From Ursus arctos (lineage: Eukaryota; Chordata; Mammalia; Carnivora; Ursidae), in contig NW_026622997.1 in the NCBI RefSeq assembly GCF_023065955.2, forward strand, positions 5,752,001 to 5,816,000: a DNA stretch of 64,000 bases. Reading direction: 5' to 3'. The translations under genes were made by a program, and so were the position numbers. Shown here piece after piece: positions 23,045 through 34,600 of the stretch. Below the pieces are notes generated by a model that had not been told where the DNA came from, searched no databases, and was given only the letters and a program-made list of their open reading frames with translations. Within the stretch, counting starts at the first letter, position 1. Each line of letters begins with the position of its first letter.

Positions 23045-24204
23045 ATCTTAGCCAAGCACATTCTAATGCAGCCTTTGGGATCCCAGTGTCCAAAAGTTCT
23101 TGAGAAGGACATCATGAGGTTTGGAAAACATAGTAAAAGCAACTGAGAGTGTCTCTGGCTGGGGCACCCACAACAGAACCCCTGACACTCCCTTCCCTCG
23201 TAGGCCTCCCAGATTTGCACACCTTCCTTCAGCTACTTTCCACTGTCCTTGTGGGACACCTCTGTTCTGCCTGTTCTTGGCCGAAGTTTGGTCTGCATTT
23301 CTGTTGTTGCTCCTGTGTGAGTCTGGTCGCACTGCTCACCATGCAGACTGGTCCCACATCAGCCTCCTAATCCTCCCCCATTATGCTCGCCCCTCTTAGA
23401 ATTGTCACAGTCTCTTTAGGTCCTCTGGCTTATAATCTAATGACGACCTCAGTGAGCAGCCACTTTCTGGGTGGTTGGGGCAGGCCTTGTTCTCCAAGGG
23501 ACTGGATGGAAGGCAGACCGCTCAGGGCTGAAGAGAAGGAAGATAAAGGAACAGAGAAAGTCTTCAAGGGGAGCAGGAAGAGAACCCACATGTGGAACAC
23601 ATTGCTTCCTGTGTCATATTATTTCTGTATCTGGAGACAGAACTTTTGACAACGCAGTGTGTAGTTGGAGAGCAGTCACTTTATTAAAAGGGGGTGTTAA
23701 CCGCAGGGAGACTAACATGCATGCTTCTTGGATGAAGGACAGCTGGCAACGGCTGTCAATTAACTGAGTCTGGTTGCAGGTTAAATCTCATTAGACTGAA
23801 TAGCTCAGTATCACACTCTTCTATTATCACGAGTCTTTGCTTCTGGCACTTGTCTACTTATTCAAAGTAATATTTAAATGAATTGAAGTATTCTAGTACC
23901 ATGAAATAATTTGGATGGTCCCTTGGATATGTTAAAATAGGATTTTGGCAGTAAGATCAGAACACAATGGTTGTGAAATCATATTAAAAACTGCAAATCC
24001 CTTTCAAAAGTGTCTTTTACAGGTAGTTTGTATAAAAGAGAGCACAGGAGAAAGGTCTCTTTTTACCTTGGACGGTTAATGCAGTCATCTCCAGGAAGAG
24101 AAATTATCGTCCAAAACTAGTCTTTCCCTCCTACTTTAGTACAGTTCCTGCATATCATTTCTATACCTAGTGGTAACTGAGTTATGTTATTATTTTGGAA
24201 GTAT
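23045..24204. other. Unique DNA
   Basis: No repeat recognised. Overlapping frames at 23063-23767 (73-98 codons on both strands) are in different frames, have no domain, and coincide with locally GC-richer DNA, which lengthens chance frames. Confidence 0.5.
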
Positions 24205-24275
24205 ATCTTATCGTACACCTGAAATTAATATAACACTGTATGTTAACTAACTGGAATTAAAATAAAAACTTAAAC
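24205..24275 (+). mobile_element. Terminal piece of an old L1 3' UTR
   Basis: The stretch 'GTACACCTGAAATTAATATA', 'ACACTGTATGTTAACTAACT', 'GGAATTAAAATAAAAAC' is the last 70 bp of an old L1 3' UTR with its A-tail. It is 5' truncated to almost nothing. Confidence 0.75.
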
Positions 24276-26368
24276 AAAATCCAAGATCCAATTAAAGTTC
24301 TCTTATTAAAAACAAAATAAATAAATTAAATAAAATCTCAGATACAAAGAATATTAAATGCTAATTCGTTTTATTTAAATAATATAAAATGACATTTCAT
24401 CTTACTATTTAAAAAATGATCCATGCGTATATTTTAGGACATACATAGATATTTCTAGCCAGAGAGAAGTGTGATCAAGTGGCAAGAGTAAATTAAATTG
24501 AGGGGTTATTTAAAAACTAATCAAAATTAGTAAAAGTGCATTTTTCCAGTGAAGCATTCATTATTTCCAGGTAAAATGTAGTGAGGCATTTACTTTTATG
24601 CCCAAAATTGGGTATCCTCTACAGCTGCATCTTTCCTTTCCCTACCCTCTCTTATGAATCTGTAGGATCCACTTGTTTAATTCCAGAAATAGAAATCGTA
24701 TCTATAAAAACATTCACTGTACACGAGTTCACTAAAATGTTACTAGAGAGAGCATGTAAGTAAAGTTCAGAATCCTGTCAGAGTATTACAAGTAACCTGG
24801 AACCTTGCTGAGAGTTAGCATTTATAGTTCTAAGATATCGTTTATTTAACTACTATGTTTTCCTAAACTTTTTTTCAGGAAAAAAAATATCCTCCAGATA
24901 AGGTCTTGTCAAGAACATATGAGGCTGTCTGAGCTTTCAGTAACAGTTTCCATCTTGCATAGCACAACCTAGCTTCTATTTTATTTTCAAAGTCATTCCA
25001 GAGCCTAGAAACATTTATTTTTTGCTCTTTAAGGGAAAACACCTCTAATGGGAAAATAGCAGGGAAAGTGCTTGTGTATTTACTGAGTTTCTTTGTGGGA
25101 AAGCGTAAGTGAAATTTCTTATTTGCACACTACTTGTTGCTGTTTACAAGAATGCGTGTAGTAGCCAGATGCCAATGGAACATGTTTGGGGCCAGTTCTA
25201 TATTTTCTCTGGGATTTTACTGCTAGTCGTTCCAACCTTGTTAAGTGGTCTTGTTCTAAAACCACATGTTTAGAAAGGAGTGTTAGCTACTTGCCTTGGT
25301 ACATTAGTGTTTTGCTTCTCATTTACCAGGTTTTGATGAGAGCACTGCAGACAGTGAAGTGAGTGGGAACGTGTGCCTCCGTTTATTTAATCTTTACCGA
25401 GCATCTTCTGTATGCTGAGCACTCTGTATGACTCTAGATCTAGTCTGGCCCACAAAGAGAAAACCAGTCATGCCCTCCCTTTTCTCTAGAATTGAAATCT
25501 GCTGTCTGGGCAAAGACTGACATCCTGAGAAAGGGTTGGGACAGAAGGTATGAAAACAAAAGCTTGAGATAATTTCATCTTCAAACTTTGAGAAAGACTA
25601 TCTATTTTTCCTCCTCTCCTCTGTTTCATTTCATCTTTCACAGAACCCGGGCTGTGAGACAGTGCTCGGGGGTTTGTGACTGCAGCAGGCTCCCCTCCAC
25701 TCTGTGCTGACGTGGGGGCTTCACTTCTTCACTTCACTTCACACTTCTCTCTTTTGAAAAATCCTACTGTGGGATCAATAGAACTTGAACCAATAGGGTG
25801 TTTTTTTTTTCCTCGATATTTTTGGTTACTTCTACCCTTCCATTTTTAGGCACCTTGCTCACTCTGCCTTTACTCTCCCAGTAAAGGGAATACACAACAG
25901 AACACACATAATAAGCAAGTTAATTTTGGCTCTTGAATTTCAAATACCTGGACTCTGGCATAAGACTCATTGATAGGCCTCAGGCTGGACTTCTTGAGCT
26001 TGGGGAGATGGATGACCAGAGGAGAAGTGGATCCTTTCTCAGGGACTATATATTCTGCTCCTTACTCCCTGGGCAGCTGGTGGTGGAGTTAGTCAGGGTG
26101 GTTGTGGAGGGTTACAAAGAAAGCTGATAAAGGATCTCAGAATTCTCAGAGTGGAGTGGGAACAGAAGAGATGTCTGTTTGTTGTGTCCAGGAAGACCTG
26201 ATGGAGATCCCTATAGATGTGTCTGTCCTTGAGTGAGGGAATATTTCCTGGGCACTTGAGGTTGATATGACTTAGAGGGCAGATGTGAGGGGGTCATAAT
26301 CAAGGCAGAGTGAGGAGACAGTTATGACTTACCTGGATCAGTTATCAGAAAGGTGAGGAGAGTGTCTC
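24276..26368. other. Mostly unique DNA
   Basis: AT-rich after the L1 tail. I see no coding exon. One ancient L2 remnant (25375-25490) is listed separately. Confidence 0.5.
25375..25490 (-). mobile_element. Ancient L2 remnant
   Basis: 'GAGCATCTTCTGTATGCTGA', 'GCACTCTGTATGACTCTAG' and 'CCAGTCATGCCCTCCC' follow the complement of the L2 3' end. Confidence 0.55.
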
Positions 26369-26385
26369 AGAAGAACCCAGCATGG

Positions 26386-26553
26386 GAGTGCCTGGGTAGC
26401 TGCATCAGTTAAATATCTGCCTCCGTCTGCCTTTGGCTCAGGTCATGATCCCAGGGTCCCTCTCCCTCTGAAGCTCTCCCTGCTTGTGCTCTCTTGCATG
26501 CTCTCTCTCTCTGTCAAATAAATAAATAAAATCTTAAAAAAAAAAAAAAAAAA
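26386..26553 (+). mobile_element. Carnivore SINE (SINEC), internally shortened
   Basis: Head 'GAGTGCCTGGGTAGCTGCAT' with tail 'AAATAAATAAAATCTT' plus 19 A. It lacks part of the body between the tRNA-like head and the CT-rich region. TSD AGAAGAACCCAGCATGG (26369-26385) and AGAAGGACCCAGCACGG (26554-26570) differ at two positions. Confidence 0.9.
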
Positions 26554-26570
26554 AGAAGGACCCAGCACGG

Positions 26571-27371
26571 ATGGACCATGATGCCAAGCATCCCTTGGCA
26601 ATCTCTCATCTCTCCTGAGATTATGGGGAGAACTTGAGTTGGTGCAGTGCTTTCCCATCTCTCTAGAATGTGGGCTTCCAATTGATGTCAGCTTACTTAC
26701 AGAACATTGAAGTGGTTCCTTACATACTTGAGTTTATAAGTTGAGAATAATGCTCACTATGTATTTAGTGATAAATAACCTCTTGTTTTGAGTTAAAATG
26801 TCCATTATGGGTAGGAGCAAGGTGAAAAATATCACCATGCAACTAAACAACATGCAGTAAGCCCATTTTTCAAATGGCCATGTCCTATATTTCAGCATAA
26901 ATGCTAACATAATGAAGAATTGAGAAAAAATACATAAGCTTTCATTTGTCCATTCATTCATTCAACAGATATTTATGGAACATTTATTATGCCAGGAAAT
27001 ACAGTGATTAATAAAATAGACAAGTTTGCTCACCAACAATTGCATTGAAATTTCATCTTTCCAACATATCACCACACCCTCAGGAGGAAAGTCCATGTAG
27101 ATCTCATGGCCAGTGATGCCAAGGAGAATAGTCCTAAATGTTTCTCTTTGTATTTACCATTAACCTTTCCCTTTGGGTGTGCCCACATCCATCACTCTTA
27201 AGGAATGGGGTGGATCCCAAATCATACTTGATAGTCTAAGAGTTTTTCTTGTATGGTTCCTGCCATAGATTTTCTGAAGGTGTGTCATATTTCTAGTCGA
27301 ATTAAAAAAAACATTAACAATCATGAGTAAGACTAAATTAATATCACCAACATATTTTTTTTAACTGTGGG
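26571..27371. other. Unique DNA with one L2 remnant
   Basis: Non-coding. The L2 piece at 26945-27055 is listed separately, and no other element is recognised. Confidence 0.5.
26945..27055 (-). mobile_element. Ancient L2 LINE 3' end
   Basis: 'CATTCATTCATTCAACAGAT', 'ATTTATGGAACATTTATTAT', 'GCCAGGAAATACAGTGATTA' is the exact order of the complemented L2 3' terminus. Confidence 0.75.
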
Positions 27372-27516
27372 AGTAGGCATAGTGGACCCCAGGAAACAAA
27401 CTGAGGGTTTCAGAGGGGAGCTGGGTGGGGGGATAGGGTAACAAGATGATGGGTATTAAGGAGGGTACATGTTGTGATGAGCACTGGGTGTTATACCTGA
27501 TGAATGAATCATGAAT
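27372..27516 (+). mobile_element. L1 3' UTR fragment, cut at both ends
   Basis: 'GGAAACAAACTGAGGGTTTC', 'GATGATGGGTATTAAGGAGG', 'GAGCACTGGGTGTTATACCT', 'GATGAATGAATCATGAAT' is the carnivore L1 3' UTR in plus orientation. It stops short of the L1 3' end and has no A-tail. It abuts internal Tigger1 sequence, which suggests a deletion junction at about 27516. Confidence 0.8.
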
Positions 27517-29618
27517 AGCACCCATACAAGATGGTAAATTTAATACCCTGGGTGTTCTGACTGCTTCAGTGAATGGCTGTTCTCCCATCTCTCTTCCTCT
27601 CCATTGGCCTCCTCATTCCCTGAGACAGAACAACATTGAAATTGGGCCAATGAATAACCCTACAATGACCTGTAAATATTCAAGTGTAAGGTAGAGTCAG
27701 GTCTCTCACTTTAAATTTAAAGCTAGAAATGACTAAGCTTAGTGACAAAGACATGGCAAAAGCTGAAGTAAGCTGAAAGGTCTCTTTCACCAAACAGTTA
27801 GCCAGGTTGGGATGCAAAGAAAAAAATCACGAAGGAAATTTAAAGTGCTACTCTAGTGAACACACAAATGATGAGAATGTGGCTTCAACAGCTTTATAGC
27901 TGATACGGAGAAAGTATTAGTGGTCTGGATAGAAGGTCAAATAAGCCACAACATTCTTTTAAGCCAAAGCCTATTCCAGACCAAGGCCCTAACTCGCTTC
28001 AACTCTATGAAGACTGACGGAGGTGACGAAGCTGCACAAGAAAAGCCTAAAGCTAGCAGAGTTTGGTTCGTGAGGTTTAAGGCAAGAAGCCATCTCCATA
28101 ACATCAAAGTGCCAGGTGAAGCAGCAAGTGCTGATGTAGAAACTTCAGTAAGCTATCCAGAAAATCTGGCTAAGATAACTCAAAGCAGTGACTACACTGT
28201 AGATGAAACAACCTTCTGTTGGAAAAAGATGCCATCTAGGACTTTCATAGCTAGAGAGGAGAAGTCAATACCTGGCTTCAAAGCTTCAGAGGACTGGCTG
28301 GCTCTCTCCTTAGGAGCTAATGCAGCTGGTGACTTGAGGTTGAAACCAATGCTCCTTTGTCATTCCTAAAATCCTAGGGCCCTTAAGGATTATGCTAAAT
28401 CTACTAAGCCTGTGCTCTATAAAAGGAACAACAAAGCCTGGATGACAGGATGTCTATTTATAACATGGTTTACTGAATATTTTAAGCTCACTGTTGAGAC
28501 CTACTACCAGAAAGAAAAAAAAAAAAAGACTTCTTTCAAAATGTTATTGCTCATTGACAAGGCACCTGGTCACCCAAGAGCTCTGATGGAGATGTACAAT
28601 GAGAGTAACATTGTTTTCATGCCTGCTAACACAACATCTCTTCTGCAGCCCATGGATCAAGGAGTCCTTTCAACTTTCAAGTCTTCTTATTTAAGAAATA
28701 CATTCTGTGAGTCTGTAGCTGCCAAAGATAGTGATTGCTTGGATGGATCTGGGCAAAGTAAACTGAAAACCTTCTGGAAAGGATTCGCCATCAGATGCCA
28801 TGAAGAACATTCATGACTCAGTGAAGAGGTCAAAATGTCAACATTAGCAAGAGTTTAGAACAAGTTGATTCCAACTCTCATGGATGACTCTGAGAGGTTC
28901 AAGACTTTGGCGGGGAAAGTAACTGCAGATGTTATGTAAAGAGCGAGAAAACTAGAATTAAAAGTAAGTCTGAAGATGTGATGGAATTACTGTAATCTCA
29001 TGATAAAAAATGGATGAGGAATTGCTGCTTATGGTTGAGCAAAGATTTTTTTTTTTTTTTTTGAGATGGCACCTATTCCTGGTGAAGATACTATGAAGAT
29101 GGATGAAATGAAAGCAAAGGATTTGGAATACTACATAAACTTGGTTGATAAAGCAGTGGCAGGATTTGAGAGGACTGGCTCTAATTTTGGCAGATGTTCT
29201 ACTGTGGGTAAATGCTGTCAGAGGACATCTTGTGCTACAGAGAAATCATTCATGAACTGAGTCATCCTATGTGGCCAACTTCACTGTTGTCTTCCTTTAA
29301 GAAATTGCCACTGTCACCCCAACCTTCAGCAACAACGACTCTTATCAGTCAACAGCCCACAACATGGAGGCAAGATTACAATTTGCTGAAAACCGAAATG
29401 ATGGTTAGCATTTTTAGCAATGAAGTATCTTAATTAAGGTACATACAATGTTTTTTTAAGGCATAATTTCATTGCACTTAATAGGCTATTGTATAATATA
29501 AACATAACTTTTCTATGCACTGGGAAACCAAAAAATTAATTTGACTGGCTTTATTATGTTATTTGCTTTATTGTGGTAGTCTGGAACAGAGCCCATAGTA
29601 TCTGTAAGACATGCCTGT
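27517..29618 (+). mobile_element. Tigger1 DNA transposon lacking its 5' end
   Basis: The whole stretch follows Tigger1 (pogo branch of Tc1/mariner). It starts inside the 5' non-coding region at 'AGCACCCATACAAGATGG', continues through the transposase relic, the 'AAGGTACATACAATGTTTTT' 3' region, and ends in the 3' terminal inverted repeat at '...GTAAGACATGCCTG' (29618). The matching 5' terminal inverted repeat and roughly the first 300-400 bp are missing. Length is 2.1 kb against about 2.4 kb for the family. Confidence 0.92.
27669..29430 (+). pseudogene. Dead Tigger1 transposase (TIGD1-type DDE, CENP-B-like)
   Basis: The family's transposase has an N-terminal CENP-B/pogo helix-turn-helix DNA-binding region and a DDE-type (DDxD) catalytic core that cuts and pastes the element at TA sites. 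The longest pieces are 27920-28369, 28412-28816 and 29066-29260, all in one frame register. The first aspartate (VDET..., about 28201-28212), the second ([10 protein letters not shown], about 28548-28577, normally DNAPGH) and the third (QPMDQG, about 28648) are all present. The reading is broken by an in-frame TAA at 28367-28369 where the family has Glu, a frameshift near 28790, and a T-run at 29047-29062. No start with an intact N-terminus is visible. It cannot make active protein. It is a fossil, not a host TIGD gene, because the flanking transposon sequence is retained. Confidence 0.9.
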
Positions 29619-29621
29619 GTA

Positions 29622-29810
29622 GAGTTGTAAGTGTTTTTCATATATTCTAGATACAAGTCCTACAAGTCCCCTTGATTTGTAAATATATTCTTCCATTTTG
29701 TAGGTATCTTTTGAGACACAGAAGTATTAAATTTCCATCAAGTCTAATTTACATGTTTTTTCTTTCATGCCTTCAAGGCATAGCTTCTTTATCTTAAACC
29801 TTTGGAAGGC
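29622..29810 (-). mobile_element. Old L1 ORF2 fragment
   Basis: 'TTCATATATTCTAGATACAA', 'TTGTAAATATATTCTTCCAT', 'TTTGTAGGTATCTTTTGAGA' correspond to the complement of L1 ORF2 near its C-terminal third. It directly follows the Tigger1 3' end, so Tigger1 may have inserted at or near an L1. Confidence 0.65.
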
Positions 29811-30621
29811 CAGTTATCTCTAGAGAGATGATAGTAAGATTTTTGAAATGTGGTATTGAATATGAAAGCACTTTTTAATTTTTTAGCTTAGCGGTAAATT
29901 GTTATGGTTATTTTGGAAATAGGATGTTTTACTACATTATAGACACAAAATGATAGCTCTCTTTCCACTAAATATTAGACCCAGCTTCATTGAAGGAATC
30001 TTTTATAAAAAATTTTTATGACAACATATGAACATTCATGTTAGAATATTTCTGCCAAATTACCATGCAGGAAAATAGTGGCTCTGGTATACGTTATTGG
30101 GCAGAGTTCCAGTCTATCTGTTAATTTTACCTGATCCTTGGGAAGTGGCACCAGGGCCCTGTGAATGGGGAAGAATGCTTTCTTGGGTTATTGGGAGACT
30201 ATTTGTGAGAAGCATTCAGGAGAGCATTCAGAAGTCAGCTTTCCTTTTCTGAATTGACTGATGAGAGTAAGGTAAAACAAACTTTGAAAACCTTTGGAGG
30301 AAAAGAAAACCATAAAATCTTGTCAGCTCTGGACAACCAAGAACTCTCCTGGCAGAGAAATAGGCCTGCTCTTCGGCAGGGGAGGTGTGCCTGGGACCCT
30401 TTCTGGGGTGTGGTTTCTTTTCCCCTTCTGCAAAACCAAAGTTACCAACATTTGATAATTGCGGCCATAAATCAAACTGTTGAACAAATTAGGCCCCCCC
30501 CAAATTTTCTAGATCCACTAGTATCAGAAATCATTTCTTAGACTTGGTTACTGAAATTGAAAAGTGAAAAGAAGGAATGGGTTCAAATTCTGGAGTAAAG
30601 GTTCTGTCCTATCCATCTGTT
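29811..30621. other. Unique non-coding DNA
   Basis: No repeat family recognised. A frame of 95 codons at 30254-30541 has no domain and no supporting signal. Confidence 0.5.
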
Positions 30622-30780
30622 ATGGGCTGAGTTGTGACCCTCCAAAGTCACATGTGGAAGTCCTAATCTCCAGCACCTCAAAAAGTGACTATATTTAGAG
30701 ATAGGGTCTTAAAGAGGTAAATAAAGTGAGAATGAAGTCATTGGGGTGGGTCCTAATCTAATATGACTTATTTTGTTCTT

Positions 30781-30952
30781 TTTTTTAAAGATTTTATTTA
30801 TTTGACAGAGAGAGGGAACACAAGCAGAGGGGGAGGGAGAAGCAGGCTTCCTGCTGAGCAGGGAGCCCAACTCGGTGCTCGAACCCAGGACCCTGGAATC
30901 ATGACGTGAGCCGAAGGCAGACGCTTAATGACTGAGCCACCCATGTGCCCCC
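30781..30952 (-). mobile_element. Carnivore SINE (SINEC), first hit in the LTR
   Basis: Complementary SINE with a shortened body. Flanks AATATGACTTATTTTGTTCT (30760-30779) and AATATGATGTATGTTCTT (30953-30970) are a diverged TSD, so this insertion is older than its neighbour at 31067. Confidence 0.88.
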
Positions 30953-31066
30953 AATATGATGTATGTTCTTACAAGAAAGGGACATTAGGACACAGACACA
31001 CACAGAGGGAAGACCACATGAGGACACAGGGAGAAGGTCATCTGCAAGTCAATGAGAAAGGCTTCT

Positions 31067-31268
31067 TTTTTTTTTTTTTTAAAGATTTTATTTATTTATT
31101 CGACAGGATAGAGACAGCCAGCAAGAGAGGGAACACAAGCAGGGGGAGTGGGAGAGGAAGAAGCAGGCTCATAGCGGAGGAGCCTGATGTGGGGCTCGAT
31201 CCCATCACGCCGGGATCACGCCCTGAGCCGAAGGCAGACGCTTAACCGCTGTGCCACCCAGGCGCCCC
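31067..31268 (-). mobile_element. Carnivore SINE (SINEC), second hit in the LTR
   Basis: Full-length complementary copy of the young 'GAGGAGCCTGATGTGGGGCT' type. Its 16-bp TSD AATGAGAAAGGCTTCT (31051-31066 and 31269-31284) is perfect. Confidence 0.95.
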
Positions 31269-31556
31269 AATGAGAAAGGCTTCTGAAGAAGAAACCCTGC
31301 CAACACCACGATCTTAGACTTCCAGCCTCCAGAGCCATTAGAAAATAAATTTCTATGTTTAAGTCACCCAGTCATTGGTACTTGCTTTGGCAGTGGTAGA
31401 AAACTAATGCACCATTTATTTTCACCAACTTCTGTGAAAAGGATATTTTTTTCCTCTTAGAAATGAGGAAAATACACAGTATAGAGAATGAAAATTAGCT
31501 TGTATGGAGGGACAACTACTTACTGCTTCAAGCAAAGCTATTTATCTTTCTAGCTA

Positions 31557-31742
31557 ACATTGGTGTAACATTTATAAAGTGCTTTTATTTTATCTTCACA
31601 GTTGATCATTAAAAGCAAGGGAGATAGCTATTATTATTAGCTATAATTTGCACAAGAGGAAGCTGAGCAACTTCCCTAAGAAATTCAGTCATTAGGTAGT
31701 AGAGAAAGGGCTTACAACCAGTTCTTTGGACTTGAACCCCCT
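31557..31742 (+). mobile_element. MIR SINE
   Basis: 'AACATTTATAAAGTGCTTTT', 'AGCTATTATTATTAGCTATA', 'GAGGAAGCTGAGCAACTTCC', 'GACTTGAACCCCC' is the MIR order (core then tRNA-distal half). Confidence 0.75.
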
Positions 31743-33300
31743 TTTCCCTCAGGTCAAAACCGTATTCCTGGAAGTTATGGCTGGTTATGTTTCTGGGAAA
31801 GGCACTACAAGTTGAAATGATGTAAGTCTAATCTAATTTATATTATATGTATATATATTTTAATATTTATTTATATTATAATGGATGTTATAATATAGAC
31901 CAAGTGCTTGATTTTCAAATTATTACAAAAAGAATAAAAATACCATACGTGATCAAGTCTAAGTTATGTGCCTAGACAGTATACAGTGAAAATAGGAGTA
32001 TAATATCTCCTCTTATAAAATTTAATTTCATTTTTAATATAATCCCAGGGGAAGGCCTGTGCAGAATGGGATGAAGGGCTAGAGGTTTTGTGGATACAGC
32101 TGGAGATTCCTGGTTTCCAGAGGTTTTGCTGAGGCTGAGAGCTGCAATGACCCATGGGAGAGATGCTATAAGGGGTAGGTAAGGTCGCCTGAGTATGGCA
32201 CTAGGACATTGTGTCTTCTCATCAGGGCTCTTCAGAGGGCAGGTATGATGGCTGGGATGTCTGTGTGGGCTGTTGTAACATCGTGGGCAGAATTCCATGT
32301 GGGAATTTATGGTTGAACTCTTGTTTGTAGAGGGAACCCTTATCTGTCCTTTGCTCTCAGAGTTAGCCAAAGGATCAGAAGCAGACCCAGGCTGCTTTGC
32401 TGTAGAAAGCTGTTTCTCCCTTTTAGAAAACTAGTGCTCTGCTAATTAGCAGCAAAATAAATGGCAGGGCTCAGGAAGGAGCTTGTGTATGCAGTAAGAA
32501 CCCTCTGAATGAGGATGAAACATCCAACCTCAAACCAAAGCTTCCCTAAAAAACCTGTTCCTGCTCTTCAGAGAGGACAGGTAAAGAGACATAATCGGTG
32601 AACTGTTTTCCTGTACCCCAGAGTCCCACCCAAAGTTCCCATGGCTGCCTAGTTTCCTAATTATCTAATAACAGTGGGTAGTAGCTTGTTTTCCCTCTTT
32701 CAAGATGACTTGGATATGAAATTCAAGCATCTGTGTAGGGAGTCTTTGGCCATCTGTGTCTAGTGCTCAAAAAGCAGGAAGTATTGTTTTGTTTGGTTTG
32801 GTTTGGTTTTTGAGAAAGTCCCTGTCCTGAGCCTGCAGCTGGAAGGAAGGATGGATGTTATTTTTAGAGGGTCGATGAGTGTGTAGGTGTATATGTAGAC
32901 CGTTACCCAAGTCTGGATCTGCAAATGGCCTCCCATTGTGGTGAGCAATTTTTCCATGGAGTTCCAGCATTCCTTTGGGCCCTGTAATGAGGAATATAAG
33001 CTTGATGCCCATTCAGAAAATGCAATCAGATGGAAAGGTGATTTGTCATGTCTTTCTCTGTCTTGCTGAGAAATCTTACAACAGTCAAGCTAGAAGAGAC
33101 ACATGGGGCTTGGTGACAAGGAGCTCATTCAGTCATAGTCTTCACTATTTTTTTTTTTTTTACTCCATCTTAAATAATAAATGAAACCAAAAAACAAAAC
33201 AAAAAACTCTAAAAAGTGGTACAGACTACTTTAAAGCTACCTGGTAATTTTTCTAAGTTTTCCCCTCCTCTCCTCTTTTACATGTTCAATCTATCTCCCA

Positions 33301-33415
33301 TCCTTCTCCTTTCCTTCCTCCCTCCCTCCTTCCTTCTTTCCTTCCTTCCTTTCTCTTTCTTTCTTACTCTTTCTTTCTTTCTTTCTTTCTTTCTTTCATC
33401 TATCTAATCTATCAT
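33301..33415. repeat. Pyrimidine microsatellite (TTCC)n/(TTTC)n/(ATCT)n
   Basis: Runs of CTTC/CTCC, then TTTC units (33351-33397), then a short ATCT run. No SINE body is attached. Confidence 0.9.
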
Positions 33416-34496
33416 CTATTTTTCCATCTGCTTAAATTTCAAAGGACACCAGAGAGACATGGATGTCCCACACCCCCACATTTTCAGTGGGAAAACTTGT
33501 CTCTTGCTTGCTGTGAAAATCTCACTGCATTGACCTTTTGACAGATCTTTGGGCTTGAGACAAGTAGCCCAGTTGGATCTTATTTTCTGTAGCCCTGATG
33601 GAAAAAGGAGGTGGATCCTAAAAATGAGGAAAGAATATGAGATTGTTCTGTGAGAGATGTCCTATGAGATTGTTCAATTCAACTCCAGCTTCTGTATGGA
33701 AAATGAGGTGAGTTCCCATTGTCTTATCCTCCAAATTTCCCAAACAAGGTGATCTTCTCCAGCGGTGTTGCGGCTTTTCCTTTTCTGAGGTTCAGATTTA
33801 GTATGTTTTGTCTGTTTGCTTTTTAATGCTGACAAGCCAGGAAGAGGTGTCATACTGAATTGAGCTTCTAATGTTAACAAACCAGATTGTCATTCCCATT
33901 TTACACTCTTTCTCTGGTCTAGATATGATGTTTCAGGAAATGAATATTTAGTTGGCATGAGAGTATAATTAAAGACGAATGTTTGGTCTTTCTGATTTAC
34001 TAATTTGATTGTCAGTGCAATTGTCTTTTCCCTGCATCTTATTCTCAGTGGATAGCCTGGTACACTTGACTGTCAGAAACATTAATAAGCCCACAGTCTG
34101 AGACTGGATTCTCATGAGAAAAAGAGCAGGAGAGACAGGAAATGGGACCTTGGGAGTCTGTTCTCATGACATGGAATCAGTGGAAACAATGGGATGGGTC
34201 CACTCTTTTTCAAATTTTCAGTTAACTTTCTTCTTTGATGATCTTTCTTTCTCCTGACCCTTCTATTCACCCTGATTCTCTCCTATGGGTGGGAAGCAGG
34301 ATATTTTCACAAAGCCTTTGTTCCTGTGAGGAGCCCATGATCTTTCTCTAGCCAAACCTTCACTTCCTAATCTATCTACTCAGGTGCCCTATGGACTTCC
34401 TGCAGGAGTCTCTCTGGATAGCTGAGGCTTACCATATTTTATTCAAAAGGGATGATGAAGGATCCTATAAAGTTCTAAATTGCTGTTAAAAATATC

Positions 34497-34600
34497 ACAA
34501 CATATTATTATTATATGCAATATAATTAATATTATAATGACATAATAATATTAATTATAATATAATAATACATAAAATAATATTATAATAACATAATAGC
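34497..34600. repeat. AT-rich low-complexity stretch (ATA/ATTAT)
   Basis: About 100 bp made almost only of A and T with irregular ATTATAATAATA units. Confidence 0.85.

Larger units (their letters stand above)
30622..31404 (+). mobile_element. MaLR-type solo LTR split by two SINEs
   Basis: LTR segments 30622-30780, 30953-31066 and 31269-31404 join into one MLT1/MST-like LTR: 'TATGGGCTGAGTTGTGACCC', 'CATTGGGGTGGGTCCTAATC', 'GGACACAGGGAGAAGGTCAT', 'AAAATAAATTTCTATGTTTA', ending '...AAAACTAATGCA'. It is non-coding, with no internal viral sequence. Both SINEs are younger than the LTR. Confidence 0.85.

Noticed and set aside
27920..28369. Possible host TIGD-family gene
   Set aside because: It is embedded in recognisable Tigger1 non-coding sequence with a 3' terminal inverted repeat, and has a stop and frameshifts, so it is a transposon fossil.
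31972..32370. 132-codon minus-strand frame with a basic, Ser/Pro-rich composition
   Set aside because: No known domain. Overlapped by another frame (31964-32155) and without supporting signals.
33301..33415. Regularly spaced pyrimidine repeats as a CRISPR-like array
   Set aside because: Simple microsatellite units without spacers, in a mammalian genome.
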